A stretch of DNA of 64,000 nt, taken from Bin25 sp965221765. Its GTDB lineage: Bacteria > Bacteroidota > Bacteroidia > Flavobacteriales > Flavobacteriaceae. This document shows positions 17,976-25,978 of the stretch, one piece after another. The notes under the pieces were generated by a model that worked only from the letters and a program-made list of their open reading frames with translations, ran no database searches and was not told where the DNA came from. The stretch spans positions 124,001 through 188,000 of the forward strand of contig OZ244911.1 in the NCBI GenBank assembly GCA_965221765.1, in the 5' to 3' direction. Position numbers and translations under genes: made by a program. Numbering within the stretch: the first letter of the stretch is position 1; each line of letters opens with the position of its first letter.

Positions 17976-18004
17976 GTTGACACAACATGGATTTTATAAT
18001 TTTG
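17976..18004 (+). promoter_or_regulatory. Likely yaaA promoter (TTG-N17-TAATTTTG)
   Basis: TTG at 17977-17979 and TAATTTTG at 17997-18004 are 17 bp apart, a match to the Bacteroidota consensus. The yaaA ATG follows at 18024. Confidence 0.5.
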
Positions 18005-18023
18005 TTATAATCATGCATGACTG

Positions 18024-18785
18024 ATGAGGATTTTTATTTCTCCGGCTAAATCATTAGACTTTGAATCCCAGTCTCCCATCAAAGACTCCACACAGCCCCA
18101 CTTTGAAGATGAAATTATCCGCATAAGTAGTGTCTTAAAAAAGAAATCCATTCAATCGCTCGCTAAATTGCTCAATATTTCAGATGATTTAGCCTATTTG
18201 AACTACCGACGTAATCAAGCATTTGTTTGGCCCAATAAAAATGGCCAAGCCAAACAAGCGCTTTTTGCCTTTACGGGTGATGTCTATCGAGGGGTGGACA
18301 GTTTGACTTTGACTCGAGAGCAAATCAATCGATTGCAATCCAAATTGATTATCCTTTCGGGATTATATGGTGTATTACGACCTTTGGATTTGATTCTCCC
18401 TTATCGATTGGAAATGGGGACTAAAATTCGAATCGGACGTCACCCAAATTTATATGCGTTTTGGAAAAATAAAATCACTCCAAAACTTGCTAAAGAGATT
18501 TCTGAACGTGATTTACTAGTGAATCTATCGAGTAATGAATATGCAAAAGTGATTGATTTTAAAAAACTCAATGGGACTCTCATAACGCCCATTTTCAAAG
18601 ATTATAAAAATGGTCAGCTAAAAGTCATCCAATTTTTTGCAAAAAAAGCTAGGGGATTGATGGCAAGATATCTTTCAGAAATAGAACATCCTGATTTAGA
18701 CTATATATTACAATTCAATGCTGAAGGTTATAACTATAGTCCAAAAGAATCTAAAAATCAATTAAATCCTACCTTTATTCGTTAA
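18024..18785 (+). CDS. yaaA: Peroxide stress protein YaaA (DUF328)
   Basis: YaaA lowers intracellular free iron and so limits oxidative DNA damage during peroxide stress in E. coli. The 253-residue protein starts with the diagnostic MRIFISPAKSLDF. It contains YRGVDSLTLT, LSGLYGVLRPLDLILPYRLEMG, LVNLSSNEYAK, and the C-terminal ARGLMARYL and FNAEGYNY segments, all typical of the family. The length is normal. It has its own promoter just upstream. Interestingly, the next gene is an OsmC-family protein, also a thiol/peroxide-stress type. Confidence 0.93.
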   Translation: MRIFISPAKSLDFESQSPIKDSTQPHFEDEIIRISSVLKKKSIQSLAKLLNISDDLAYLNYRRNQAFVWPNKNGQAKQALFAFTGDVYRGVDSLTLTREQINRLQSKLIILSGLYGVLRPLDLILPYRLEMGTKIRIGRHPNLYAFWKNKITPKLAKEISERDLLVNLSSNEYAKVIDFKKLNGTLITPIFKDYKNGQLKVIQFFAKKARGLMARYLSEIEHPDLDYILQFNAEGYNYSPKESKNQLNPTFIR

Positions 18786-19078
18786 GTTGCTTTTTAGACT
18801 TTTTTCTTTTGCTTCTGCGAACAACAAACAGATCCCTTGTCGATTTCATCTCTTTTGTCTCCATTCCCCATTGTTATCATCGTTCAAGATTATCATTTCA
18901 GACTTTAATACTAAAGTCTCTGTAGATCATACCAACTGTCATTATGACAACCGTTTTTTAGAACTGAATTCATTGTTGTAAAACAAGGGTTGCTTAGCAA
19001 TAGGATCGCTTTTGAATGTAATTTAATTTTAATCCTCATTAAAAATTAAAAAACTGCTTTTTAAAACTTCGATTACTA
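18786..19078. other. Region upstream of the leader-attenuator
   Basis: About 290 bp follow yaaA. A 64-codon plus-strand frame (18787-18981) begins 1 bp after the yaaA stop but has a low-complexity, leucine/phenylalanine-rich composition without recognisable features, and I do not support it as a gene. Nothing else was identified. Confidence 0.4.
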
Positions 19079-19086
19079 TAAATTTG
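19079..19086 (+). promoter_or_regulatory. Promoter -7 box for the leader-osmC unit
   Basis: TAAATTTG matches the Bacteroidota TAnnTTTG element exactly. The upstream element is poor, with TTTT at 19058-19061 and 17 bp spacing. It lies 38 bp before the leader ORF. Confidence 0.5.
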
Positions 19087-19123
19087 CCCTCGTTTTAGAA
19101 AACCTACCTCTAATAGGGTGGTA

Positions 19124-19213
19124 ATGACCATGATTGCTAAGTCTTTTTTCGTAATGATGTGCACTATGTTCTGCATGTGTTCTTATCTGTGTCGTTGCTA
19201 CTGTCTGAATTAA
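19124..19213 (+). CDS. Met/Cys-rich 29-residue leader peptide
   Basis: The ORF encodes 29 residues from ATG at 19124 to TAA at 19211-19213. The second half reads MMCTMFCMCSYLCRCYCLN: the peptide has six cysteines and six methionines. It follows a consensus -7 box and precedes a strong intrinsic terminator and then an OsmC-family gene. This is the layout of a ribosome-mediated attenuator that would sense charged Cys or Met tRNA. A second in-frame ATG at 19130 is possible. A small metal- or thiol-binding peptide is the alternative. The function is inferred from composition and position. Confidence 0.65.
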   Translation: MTMIAKSFFVMMCTMFCMCSYLCRCYCLN

Positions 19214-19229
19214 AAATAAATATATTTTG

Positions 19230-19267
19230 AACTCCTTTGGTAGTAGCTAAAACCAAAGGAGTTTTTT
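19230..19267 (+). terminator. Intrinsic terminator between leader and osmC
   Basis: AACTCCTTTGGT (19230-19241) pairs perfectly with ACCAAAGGAGTT (19252-19263), a 12-bp stem with a 10-nt loop, followed by a short T-run. It lies 16 bp after the leader stop and 35 bp before the OsmC ATG, so it would stop transcripts before osmC unless read through. Confidence 0.85.
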
Positions 19268-19301
19268 ATTTATTAATTATTCACAAAAAAAATATTTAAA
19301 A

Positions 19302-19736
19302 ATGAGTACAGTACAATTTTCTTTTTCAGGCGAAAGTCAAGGTATTTCTAGATTTGTAGGAAAGGCCAGAGACTTCCAAATAACCATCGATCAACCGCCC
19401 GTTAGTGAGTCCGTTGAATCAAATAATCCTTGTCCGGTTGAATATACTTTAGCCGCTTTAGGAGGTTGTGTCAACATTGTGGCACATCACATTGCACAAG
19501 AACTAGATATCAATTTGAAATCTCTTAAAATCAAGGTGGATGGAAACTTAAATCCAAATCGCTTTGTCAATGGCGATTCATCCGAAAGGGCTGGATTTAC
19601 TGATATCACTGTGCATTTAGATGTTGAATCAGATGCTAGTCCTGAGCTTCTTGACAAATGGTTAACCATTGTCAAAGACCGATGTCCCGTATCTGATAAT
19701 TTGGCAAATCAAACCAAACTTGCCATAGCTGTGTGA
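19302..19736 (+). CDS. OsmC-family protein (YhfA-like)
   Basis: The 144-residue protein has the OsmC/Ohr fold. The conserved peroxidatic region is VEYTLAALGGCVNIVAHHIA (about residues 46-65), and the second conserved cysteine is in KDRCPVSDNLANQTK near 125. The family reduces organic peroxides or handles thiol stress; this variant resembles the YhfA subgroup whose substrate is unclear. It is preceded by a Met/Cys-rich leader and a terminator, suggesting control by sulphur amino acid supply. Length and key residues are normal. Confidence 0.88.
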   Translation: MSTVQFSFSGESQGISRFVGKARDFQITIDQPPVSESVESNNPCPVEYTLAALGGCVNIVAHHIAQELDINLKSLKIKVDGNLNPNRFVNGDSSERAGFTDITVHLDVESDASPELLDKWLTIVKDRCPVSDNLANQTKLAIAV

Positions 19737-20040
19737 GGATTCAATAAAAATTGAATTGATTTAAAGGTGGTGATCCATTATCGTATTATATATTGGATTG
19801 CCATCTTTTTTTATTATCTCGAACCATTAAGGTTGGTCAATATGATAGATTTTTATTGATAGAAGTCACTTGCAGTTATCCCATTACGCTATGAGCGTTT
19901 TCCCTTGTTTGATTTTATGGAGTCCTCTAGCAAAATGATATCCATTATAAGTACAACTCGGTGATTCCATGTTGATTTCATCTAGCTTTGAATTCAAAAT
20001 TTTTAAAAAACCTAAAAATCGTGGCGATTTATTAATCAAA
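19737..20040. other. Gap between osmC and the BspA-like gene
   Basis: About 300 bp between convergent genes. A minus-strand frame (19884-20117) overlaps the end of the lipoprotein gene and is not recognisable. No clear terminator was found for either gene. Confidence 0.3.
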
Positions 20041-22056
20041 TTATGGATTGCAATTGCTAAATAGAGGGCGTTTGGTGAAGGCTGATACATTAGAAAATGA
20101 TGAGCAATTGGTAACATTATTCACGTTCCAACCACTTAGGTCTTGATTGAAAGCAATAGCATCCATAAACATATAGGTCATATCCTTGACGCTCATGGTA
20201 TTCCAACCACTAATGTTCTGATTGAACGCCCAAGCACTATGAAACATTGAGCTCATGATGGTGACACTACTCACATTCCAACGACTAAGGTCTTGATCGA
20301 ACGCACGAGCATCAACAAACATATGATTCATATCCGTTACTTTACTCACATCCCATTTGCTGATGTCTTGATCAAACACAGTAGCCACACCGAACATTGA
20401 TTTCATTGACGTTACACTACTCACATCCCAGTGGCCAATATCTTGATTAAATGCTTGAGCCCCCGAAAACATCAAATCCATGGTGGTGACTTGACTCACA
20501 TCCCAGGTACTGATGTTGTCATTGAAGGTACTATTGATGAATTGACAATTCTTATTATGTTCATCGCAGCCCTGATTCCTAGAAAATAAACCCCTCATAT
20601 CGGTTACAAAGGTGGTCACGATATGGGCCATCGATCGGCCTTGATTTCTTTGCTCTTTGATCTTCTCATTATCCACGATGGTATAGTCCACCCCATGGAA
20701 GGTCACTATCTGTCCCACCAAAGTGGTCCGATGGCTTTCACAAGCGGGCTTGACCCGGAGGGTATGGCCATTGGGAGCTATTTCCAAGGGGTTTGAGCAA
20801 TCATCCACTGGGAGGGGTTCTTCTTCAAGCATAGCGGTCACTTGACAATCTTTGGTGGCCATGAAGGTGATAGTGGTCGCTCGGTGACTACTAAAATCCC
20901 CACAGTCGCTCGTCCAGGCTTGGAACCGATAACCCTCATCGATACTCACGGTAATGCTTACCGATTGACCATGTGGAATCTTTTTGGTGGGGGTGATGGT
21001 GCCCCCTTTATTGACCGATGTGATGATGGTGCGAGAAGCTTTTAGAAAGACCGCCTCTAAAACACAGTTTCCTATCACTTCAAATGAAATCGTTGCCTTC
21101 ATGGGCTCTAGCAAATCAGGACAATCCGAGGAGGGATCGGTTTTCCATTGAGCAAATTCATGGTGTTGATCGGCCACGGCCATAAACGAAACGGTTTGGC
21201 CTTTGGTTTTTTCAATGACCAATGGAGCCATGATCGACCCCCCTTCGGAGGCCAAAGCGGTGATGGTATAGGTCTTCTGTTCTACAATCGCTGAAATCTC
21301 ACAATCTTTGGTAGCCGTGAAGGTGATGGTGGTTTCCAAAGGATTAAACTCCCCGCAAGTGCCGCTCCATGCTTTGAAAGTATAGTCCTCTTCTAATGCA
21401 ACAGTAATGCTCACCGCTTGGCCATGTTCTACGATTTGGGTTTCAGTAATCTGGCCTCCTTGGCTCACCGAGGTGGTGATGGTGGTGCGGGGAACTTTTA
21501 GAAAGGTGGCCTTCAAGCCACAAGGGCCTTGGACGATAAAACGAATGATGGGGGTTTGGGGATTAGAAATGCTAGGACACGCATGACCAGGAGCCGCTTC
21601 AATATCCCATTGACTAAAGACATAGTGTTTTTCGTGAATGGCCGTCAAGGTGATGGCTTGTCCTTGGGGATATCCATTGGTTGAAAGCCCTTGAATAGAA
21701 CCACCTTCTCCAGCAGTGGCAGTCATCTTATAATAGATCTTTTCAAAGACCGCCGTAATCAAACAATGCTCGGTGACCTCAAAGCGGATGGTGGCTTCTT
21801 GGTCATTAAACTGTCCGCAATTGCTATCCCATGCTTTGAATTGATAATGCTCATTGGGCAGAGCCGTGATAGAGACTGTTTTGCCCTTTTCGATGGTTTG
21901 GGAAGGCGTAATGCCTCCTCCCACACTAGATGCCGTGGCGATAGTATAAACTAAGGGAGTATCTGTTATAGGGACTGGGTCTTCCGCACATGAAAAGAAC
22001 ATCAACACAATAAATATCACATACCGGCATAGACCCCTATAGAACAAACAAATCAT
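20041..22056 (-). CDS. BspA-like surface lipoprotein (InlB B-repeats plus DUF285)
   Basis: The 671-residue protein has a signal peptide ending in a lipobox (VLMFFSC, Cys about 23). Residues about 38-430 form five repeats of roughly 80 residues of the divergent InlB B-repeat type, each with GG-I, a G-(A/S)-V-(S)-I-T segment and F-x-x-W. Residues about 450-671 form BspA/DUF285 repeats, with units like DISKWDVSKVTDMNHMF repeated about every 25 residues. Such proteins are displayed outside the cell and are implicated in adhesion. The protein ends naturally at NCNP. An IS630 relic lies just upstream. Ligand unknown. Confidence 0.85.
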   Translation of the reverse strand: MICLFYRGLCRYVIFIVLMFFSCAEDPVPITDTPLVYTIATASSVGGGITPSQTIEKGKTVSITALPNEHYQFKAWDSNCGQFNDQEATIRFEVTEHCLITAVFEKIYYKMTATAGEGGSIQGLSTNGYPQGQAITLTAIHEKHYVFSQWDIEAAPGHACPSISNPQTPIIRFIVQGPCGLKATFLKVPRTTITTSVSQGGQITETQIVEHGQAVSITVALEEDYTFKAWSGTCGEFNPLETTITFTATKDCEISAIVEQKTYTITALASEGGSIMAPLVIEKTKGQTVSFMAVADQHHEFAQWKTDPSSDCPDLLEPMKATISFEVIGNCVLEAVFLKASRTIITSVNKGGTITPTKKIPHGQSVSITVSIDEGYRFQAWTSDCGDFSSHRATTITFMATKDCQVTAMLEEEPLPVDDCSNPLEIAPNGHTLRVKPACESHRTTLVGQIVTFHGVDYTIVDNEKIKEQRNQGRSMAHIVTTFVTDMRGLFSRNQGCDEHNKNCQFINSTFNDNISTWDVSQVTTMDLMFSGAQAFNQDIGHWDVSSVTSMKSMFGVATVFDQDISKWDVSKVTDMNHMFVDARAFDQDLSRWNVSSVTIMSSMFHSAWAFNQNISGWNTMSVKDMTYMFMDAIAFNQDLSGWNVNNVTNCSSFSNVSAFTKRPLFSNCNP

Positions 22057-22096
22057 GGGTTGGTTGAATACTAAAATAGGGTTTTATATTACTGTT

Positions 22097-22972
22097 TTAA
22101 TGTCTTGGGAAAAAGTTCATTAATCTCAATTTTTCTTCTCCCTTTTGTGATATTTCTTTTAATCCATAGGCTAACTGAAAGAATAAATCATCGAGAATTT
22201 CAAGCAGTTTGCTACTGCCAAGAAACTTTTCTCGTAGTTCAGTCCATATCGGATTCACTAAATTGATTTCGGGGTGATAAGAGGGTTCAACCAAGACGAT
22301 ATTCTTTAGAATTTCTAATTCAAGGAGTTGTTGCCATGAAGCTTAATCTACATGATGATGTGATATGCTTTGAAATCCATGGATCCCCTTCTAACAATAG
22401 ATTCATCATTTGGATAATGGCATGTGGCCAGATGAGAGAAGTAATCTTTGCATTTTAGAGCAAACAAAAGTGTCATCATCTATATTGGCACAGCACTCAT
22501 CTAGCCAACCGAGGTCGCTCCTTATGGAGATGCCAGGGATTCTGAGGACTGTTGATTCTTCCAAAGCACCCCTCATCCTGCGGATAGGGTTTTTAAAGAC
22601 CCCTTTAATTTGTGAATCTTCTTTGGGATGATATGAACGGAGAACTACTTTTTGCCAGCCATGTCGATTCAGCAAGCGATAAACCATGTTCTTAGCCACT
22701 TTCTTACCGATTCTTTCCCCAAAAGCAGCTTGGATGAAAGCCGTGGTGGTGCGACCTAAAATGGCTTTTTGCCAAAATTCTTTTAAAAAGGCCTTTTTTT
22801 CTTCTATCAGAAGATAGCCATATTTTCGACCTTCCTCCCCTATGCTTTCAAATAGTTTAATGCCATACTCATTATAATCCCCTAGCAACTGGGTGATGCG
22901 ATGTTCTGAAAGAGAACTATAAGTTGCCAACTGTTTGGTTGGTTGATTTTTTCGATGGGCACTGATAATCAC
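22097..22972 (-). pseudogene. IS630-family transposase, broken
   Basis: Two minus-strand pieces make up one gene. The first (22972 to 22406) encodes the N-terminal helix-turn-helix with LATYSSLSEHRITQLLGDYN, then VYRLLNRHGWQKVVLRSYHP and the region around the first catalytic Asp (GWLDE). The second (22294 to 22097) has SYHPEINLVNPIWTELREKF, the usual YSPELNPIE-type C-terminal motif. About 110 bp between them are frameshifted and contain stops. A more decayed relative lies at 6.1-6.4 kb. Not functional. Confidence 0.8.
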
Positions 22973-24161
22973 TCGGATTTGCTGAACTCGCCAAAAATGA
23001 TTGATTTTTTTTGAATTTGTTTTAATTCTGATTCCGATGCATGTGGAATAATTTTGGAGTATCGTGCCATATGATAATAGGGAATAAAAAGATAAGATAA
23101 TCTAGAGCATAAATTAGCACGGGAGTTAATTCATCGAGTTTAGTGTTCTTCAATAAGAATTCGATAGAGTTTTTTACAAAGGTAAAAATTATCCCTTCCA
23201 ATAAAAAATTTTATAAAAAACTCTTCCTTTTTTTGATTTTTTTCAAGTAAGGATTAGTAAACCAACAACTTTATGGCACAATCCAATGCGGGTTTCGATA
23301 GTAGCTTTTTCTGAGGTATGGAGTCTGCTAAAAAACGATTAGTGCCTAGGCTTCTTGATGAGATTGTGCTTGCCAAATGTCAATCCATGATCAAAGATCA
23401 TAATCTTCATCTAATGGGAGCCATTTTTTGACATGTTCCATGATAGATTTGACGAAAAACTTGACTTCTTTACTAGACCGTTTTGTGATTTATTTGGATG
23501 CAACCCGGCAATAGTGTTAAGGGAGATCTTGTTTTGATTCCAATCATTCAATCTGTTTTAAAATAACCAAAACGACGCATCCGCTATTGGGTAATGAATA
23601 GTCGCTTATCGACGGATTTTCGATATGTAATCCACTCTCGGTTGTCCTTGTCATTCTCATGCTTAGTTCATCTTTTAATATGATTAGATAGACCTCCTCG
23701 TTTGTAGCAAGCATCCCATGTTTAAAAGTCCATCATTGTTGATATATACGCCTACTACGCGTTCGGATTTCTTTACCAACTTGATACAATGTGGTTTTCA
23801 ATTTTCTCTCATGTCGGTCTTTATCTATGGATTATCGGCTTAATAATATCTCTGTCTTGACCTATTTAACACGATTATGTTTTCGTTATCTCCATCCCAT
23901 TGTGTGATGAACCTTCGTTCTTTGGTCATGGATTTATTGGGATGTTATTGATTGATAAGTACTTCCAATGGGGACCTCTATTCTCGATTTGGTTTTTGAA
24001 ACATCTAAATGAAACTTTAGTTGTCTTCCTTAGTCAAACGATTGATTGGGGTGGTTACTGTTCACCAAATTGTTGAACATAGTTCTATTGTACATATGTC
24101 AAGTATTTTTCCCTTATTTTTTGGTTTTAGATCAAGTATTTCTATTCAGTAATAACTGCTA
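22973..24161. other. Long eroded stretch without a recognisable gene
   Basis: Nearly 1.2 kb between the IS630 relic and the DUF1080 promoter. No frame longer than 60 codons is open on either strand, and stops are dense. The base composition looks like former coding DNA (for example 23260-23700), so this is probably a decayed gene or further IS debris. I found no motif that names it. Confidence 0.45.
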
Positions 24162-24190
24162 TTGAAAAAGGCTATATTTCTTTAATTTTG
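24162..24190 (+). promoter_or_regulatory. Promoter of the DUF1080 gene (TTG-N18-TAATTTTG)
   Basis: TTG at 24162-24164 and TAATTTTG at 24183-24190 are 18 bp apart, fully consistent with the Bacteroidota consensus. The ATG follows at 24208. Confidence 0.6.
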
Positions 24191-24207
24191 ATAAATAATT
24201 TATTATA

Positions 24208-24900
24208 ATGAAAATTTATTTTATTTCTTTGATTCATGCCATAGTAATAAGTAGCTTTTCAATGGCACAAGATTGGGAAAAACAATTTGTTGACGATTCT
24301 TTTGATGGTTGGCAAATTTTTAGAAATCAAGATAATAGAAAATCTGGTTGGTCTATTGAAAATGGGGTGTTGACATATAACTCCGAAGAAGCCACTGGAA
24401 AAGGCAATAAAAGTCTAATTTCGGATGCTACTTATCGAAATTTCGAAATAAAATTTGATTGGAAAGTATCTCCCAAAGGAAATAGTGGTTTTATGTGGGG
24501 AGTTAGTTTAGACGAAAAATTTGAACATCCATATGAGTCTGGGCCTGAAATCCAAGTCCTTGATCCTGCTGTATACATAGGCGATCAAGCCAATCAAAAG
24601 CATACGGCTGGAGCTCTTTATGGCTTAATTGCTCCTAATACTATAGTGACTAAAGAATCAGGTCAATGGAATAGTTTTCATATCAAAGTCAATTATGATA
24701 AAAATCAAGCTGTGGTGATTCATAATGATGTAGAAATTCTCCGTTTTGCATTATATGGGCCACAGTGGGATAAACTCATTGCCCAAAGCAAATTTGCCAA
24801 TATCGATGGATTTGGGACCTATCAAACCGGTCATTTGGCCTTTCAAGATCATCCAGGGGTAATTTCCTACAAGGATATAAGAATCAATTCTCTAGATTAA
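24208..24900 (+). CDS. Secreted DUF1080 (3-keto-disaccharide hydrolase) protein
   Basis: The 230-residue protein has a signal peptide (ISLIHAIVISSFSMAQ, cleavage near 20) and one DUF1080 domain. Diagnostic parts are DDSFDGWQIF, WSIENGVLTY, FEIKFDWKVSPKGNSG with the GNSG motif, SGPEIQVLD, KHTAGALYGL, and the C-terminal GHLAFQDHPGVISYKDIRI. The fold is a laminarinase-like jelly roll, and some members cleave 3-keto-glycosides. Its substrate is unknown. It lies 16 bp upstream of the histidine-rich small gene, so it may be read into the metal-uptake locus, though the two jobs are not obviously related. Confidence 0.88.
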   Translation: MKIYFISLIHAIVISSFSMAQDWEKQFVDDSFDGWQIFRNQDNRKSGWSIENGVLTYNSEEATGKGNKSLISDATYRNFEIKFDWKVSPKGNSGFMWGVSLDEKFEHPYESGPEIQVLDPAVYIGDQANQKHTAGALYGLIAPNTIVTKESGQWNSFHIKVNYDKNQAVVIHNDVEILRFALYGPQWDKLIAQSKFANIDGFGTYQTGHLAFQDHPGVISYKDIRINSLD

Positions 24901-24916
24901 GACCTACAGTCTGTAG

Positions 24917-25219
24917 ATGCAAAAATATTATACTAGTTTTTTAGTCTTTTCATTGCTCATTGGCAATGGAATAAAAATTTCTCATATCTATCATTACCAT
25001 CTCGATGAGTGTCAAAAGATAAATTCACATGATTACTTTCATGATTCCAGTCATCATTTAGAATTTTTTGATCTTTCTATTCTACCGATAATTGAAAATT
25101 CATTTTCTTGGAATCATCCATGGATCAACCAAAACCAAAAGAAAATTAGGTTATCTCAAAATGAATATTTAATTCAACGATTCTTTCAATTTATAAGTTT
25201 ACGGGCTCCCCCATACTAG
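24917..25219 (+). CDS. Small histidine-rich exported protein
   Basis: The 100-residue protein has an N-terminal hydrophobic segment (FLVFSLLIGNGI) and then the His-rich runs SHIYHYHLDE and HDYFHDSSHHLE. It ends RAPPY, a C-terminus seen in small periplasmic proteins that accompany metal transport genes (DUF2946-like). It comes before a His/Asp/Glu-rich lipoprotein and a ZnuD-like TonB receptor. A zinc- or copper-binding role is plausible but inferred only from composition and context. Confidence 0.55.
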   Translation: MQKYYTSFLVFSLLIGNGIKISHIYHYHLDECQKINSHDYFHDSSHHLEFFDLSILPIIENSFSWNHPWINQNQKKIRLSQNEYLIQRFFQFISLRAPPY

Positions 25220-25309
25220 GCCTTATTTTTTTAGGTTTTGGAAAACACCTAGGAAACAAAATTAAATCCAAAAGTTTTCTAGAATAATTTTTTAATCTTA
25301 TAACTTATA

Positions 25310-25921
25310 ATGGAAGCACTTTTGCAAAAAAGCCAGTCCTTATTGGCTTACTCAACTTTTATTTTTGGCTTGATTTTTTTAATTTCCTGCTCCAAAGATG
25401 ATCCTGAAGAAGAACATGATCATGAGGAATTTTCCCATATTGAGTTCAGGATAAAAACTGGAACTACAGAACAAAAACTTACATGGGTTGCAGAAGAAGA
25501 ACATGAACATGAGGAAGAACATGATGACGATGACCATGAAAGTCATGGTGAATTTGAAGGAGTAGATACTATCAAATTAAAAAATGGAACCAAATCAGAA
25601 GTAACAATTAAAATTTGGAACAGACACGATGGGGAAAATGAGGATATTACTGAAGAAATCAAAGAGGAAGTGGATGTGCATCAATTTTTTTATGAATTTT
25701 CTCCTGAAATAGTAAAAGTAGAGTCGTCACAATCTGATCTTAAAGATAAAGATGGTATCGAACTTAAATTGTTTACTGATTGGACGCCCTCAAGCATCGG
25801 GTCTGGAAAAGTCGAAATCACTCTGATTCATGAACCTACTAACAAAACAGGAACACGAGAACAAGCTGGAGGAGATGCTGATTTCGAGATCATAATTGAT
25901 TTTATTGTAGAAGAGCAATAA
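25310..25921 (+). CDS. His/Asp/Glu-rich lipoprotein, probable metal-binding
   Basis: The 203-residue protein has a signal peptide with lipobox (FLISCSK, Cys about 27). After it come EEEHDHEEFSH and then, around residues 62-83, EEEHEHEEEHDDDDHESHGE, which could bind several Zn ions. The rest looks like a beta-sandwich (VDTIKLKNGTKSEVTIKIW, FEIIIDFIVEE). I know no named family, but lipoproteins of this type are found next to ZnuD-like TonB receptors, as here. A surface zinc scavenger handing metal to the receptor is the likely role. Promoter and Zur site were not recognised. Confidence 0.65.
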   Translation: MEALLQKSQSLLAYSTFIFGLIFLISCSKDDPEEEHDHEEFSHIEFRIKTGTTEQKLTWVAEEEHEHEEEHDDDDHESHGEFEGVDTIKLKNGTKSEVTIKIWNRHDGENEDITEEIKEEVDVHQFFYEFSPEIVKVESSQSDLKDKDGIELKLFTDWTPSSIGSGKVEITLIHEPTNKTGTREQAGGDADFEIIIDFIVEEQ

Positions 25922-25927
25922 TTCTAG

Positions 25928-25966
25928 TTTTCTACATTCTCTCGTTCAATGGGAGAATGTAGAAAA
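25928..25966 (+). promoter_or_regulatory. Perfect 14-bp hairpin before the TonB receptor
   Basis: TTTTCTACATTCTC (25928-25941) pairs with GAGAATGTAGAAAA (25953-25966) without mismatch, with an 11-nt loop. There is no T-run after it on either strand, so it is not a standard terminator. It lies 7 bp after the lipoprotein stop. The first possible receptor ATG (25949) sits in the loop. Confidence 0.6.
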
Positions 25967-25978
25967 TTAAATTTATCA

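Noticed and set aside
18787..18981. 64-codon plus-strand ORF right after yaaA
   Set aside because: Low-complexity hydrophobic and Ser/Phe/Leu-rich sequence, no family features, no start signal of its own. Most likely chance.
19884..20117. 77-codon minus-strand ORF overlapping the BspA-like gene end
   Set aside because: Overlaps the well-supported lipoprotein gene in another frame and shows no family features.
25928..25966. Hairpin as a rho-independent terminator
   Set aside because: The stem is strong, but there is no T-run on either strand, so it was listed as a structural element instead.
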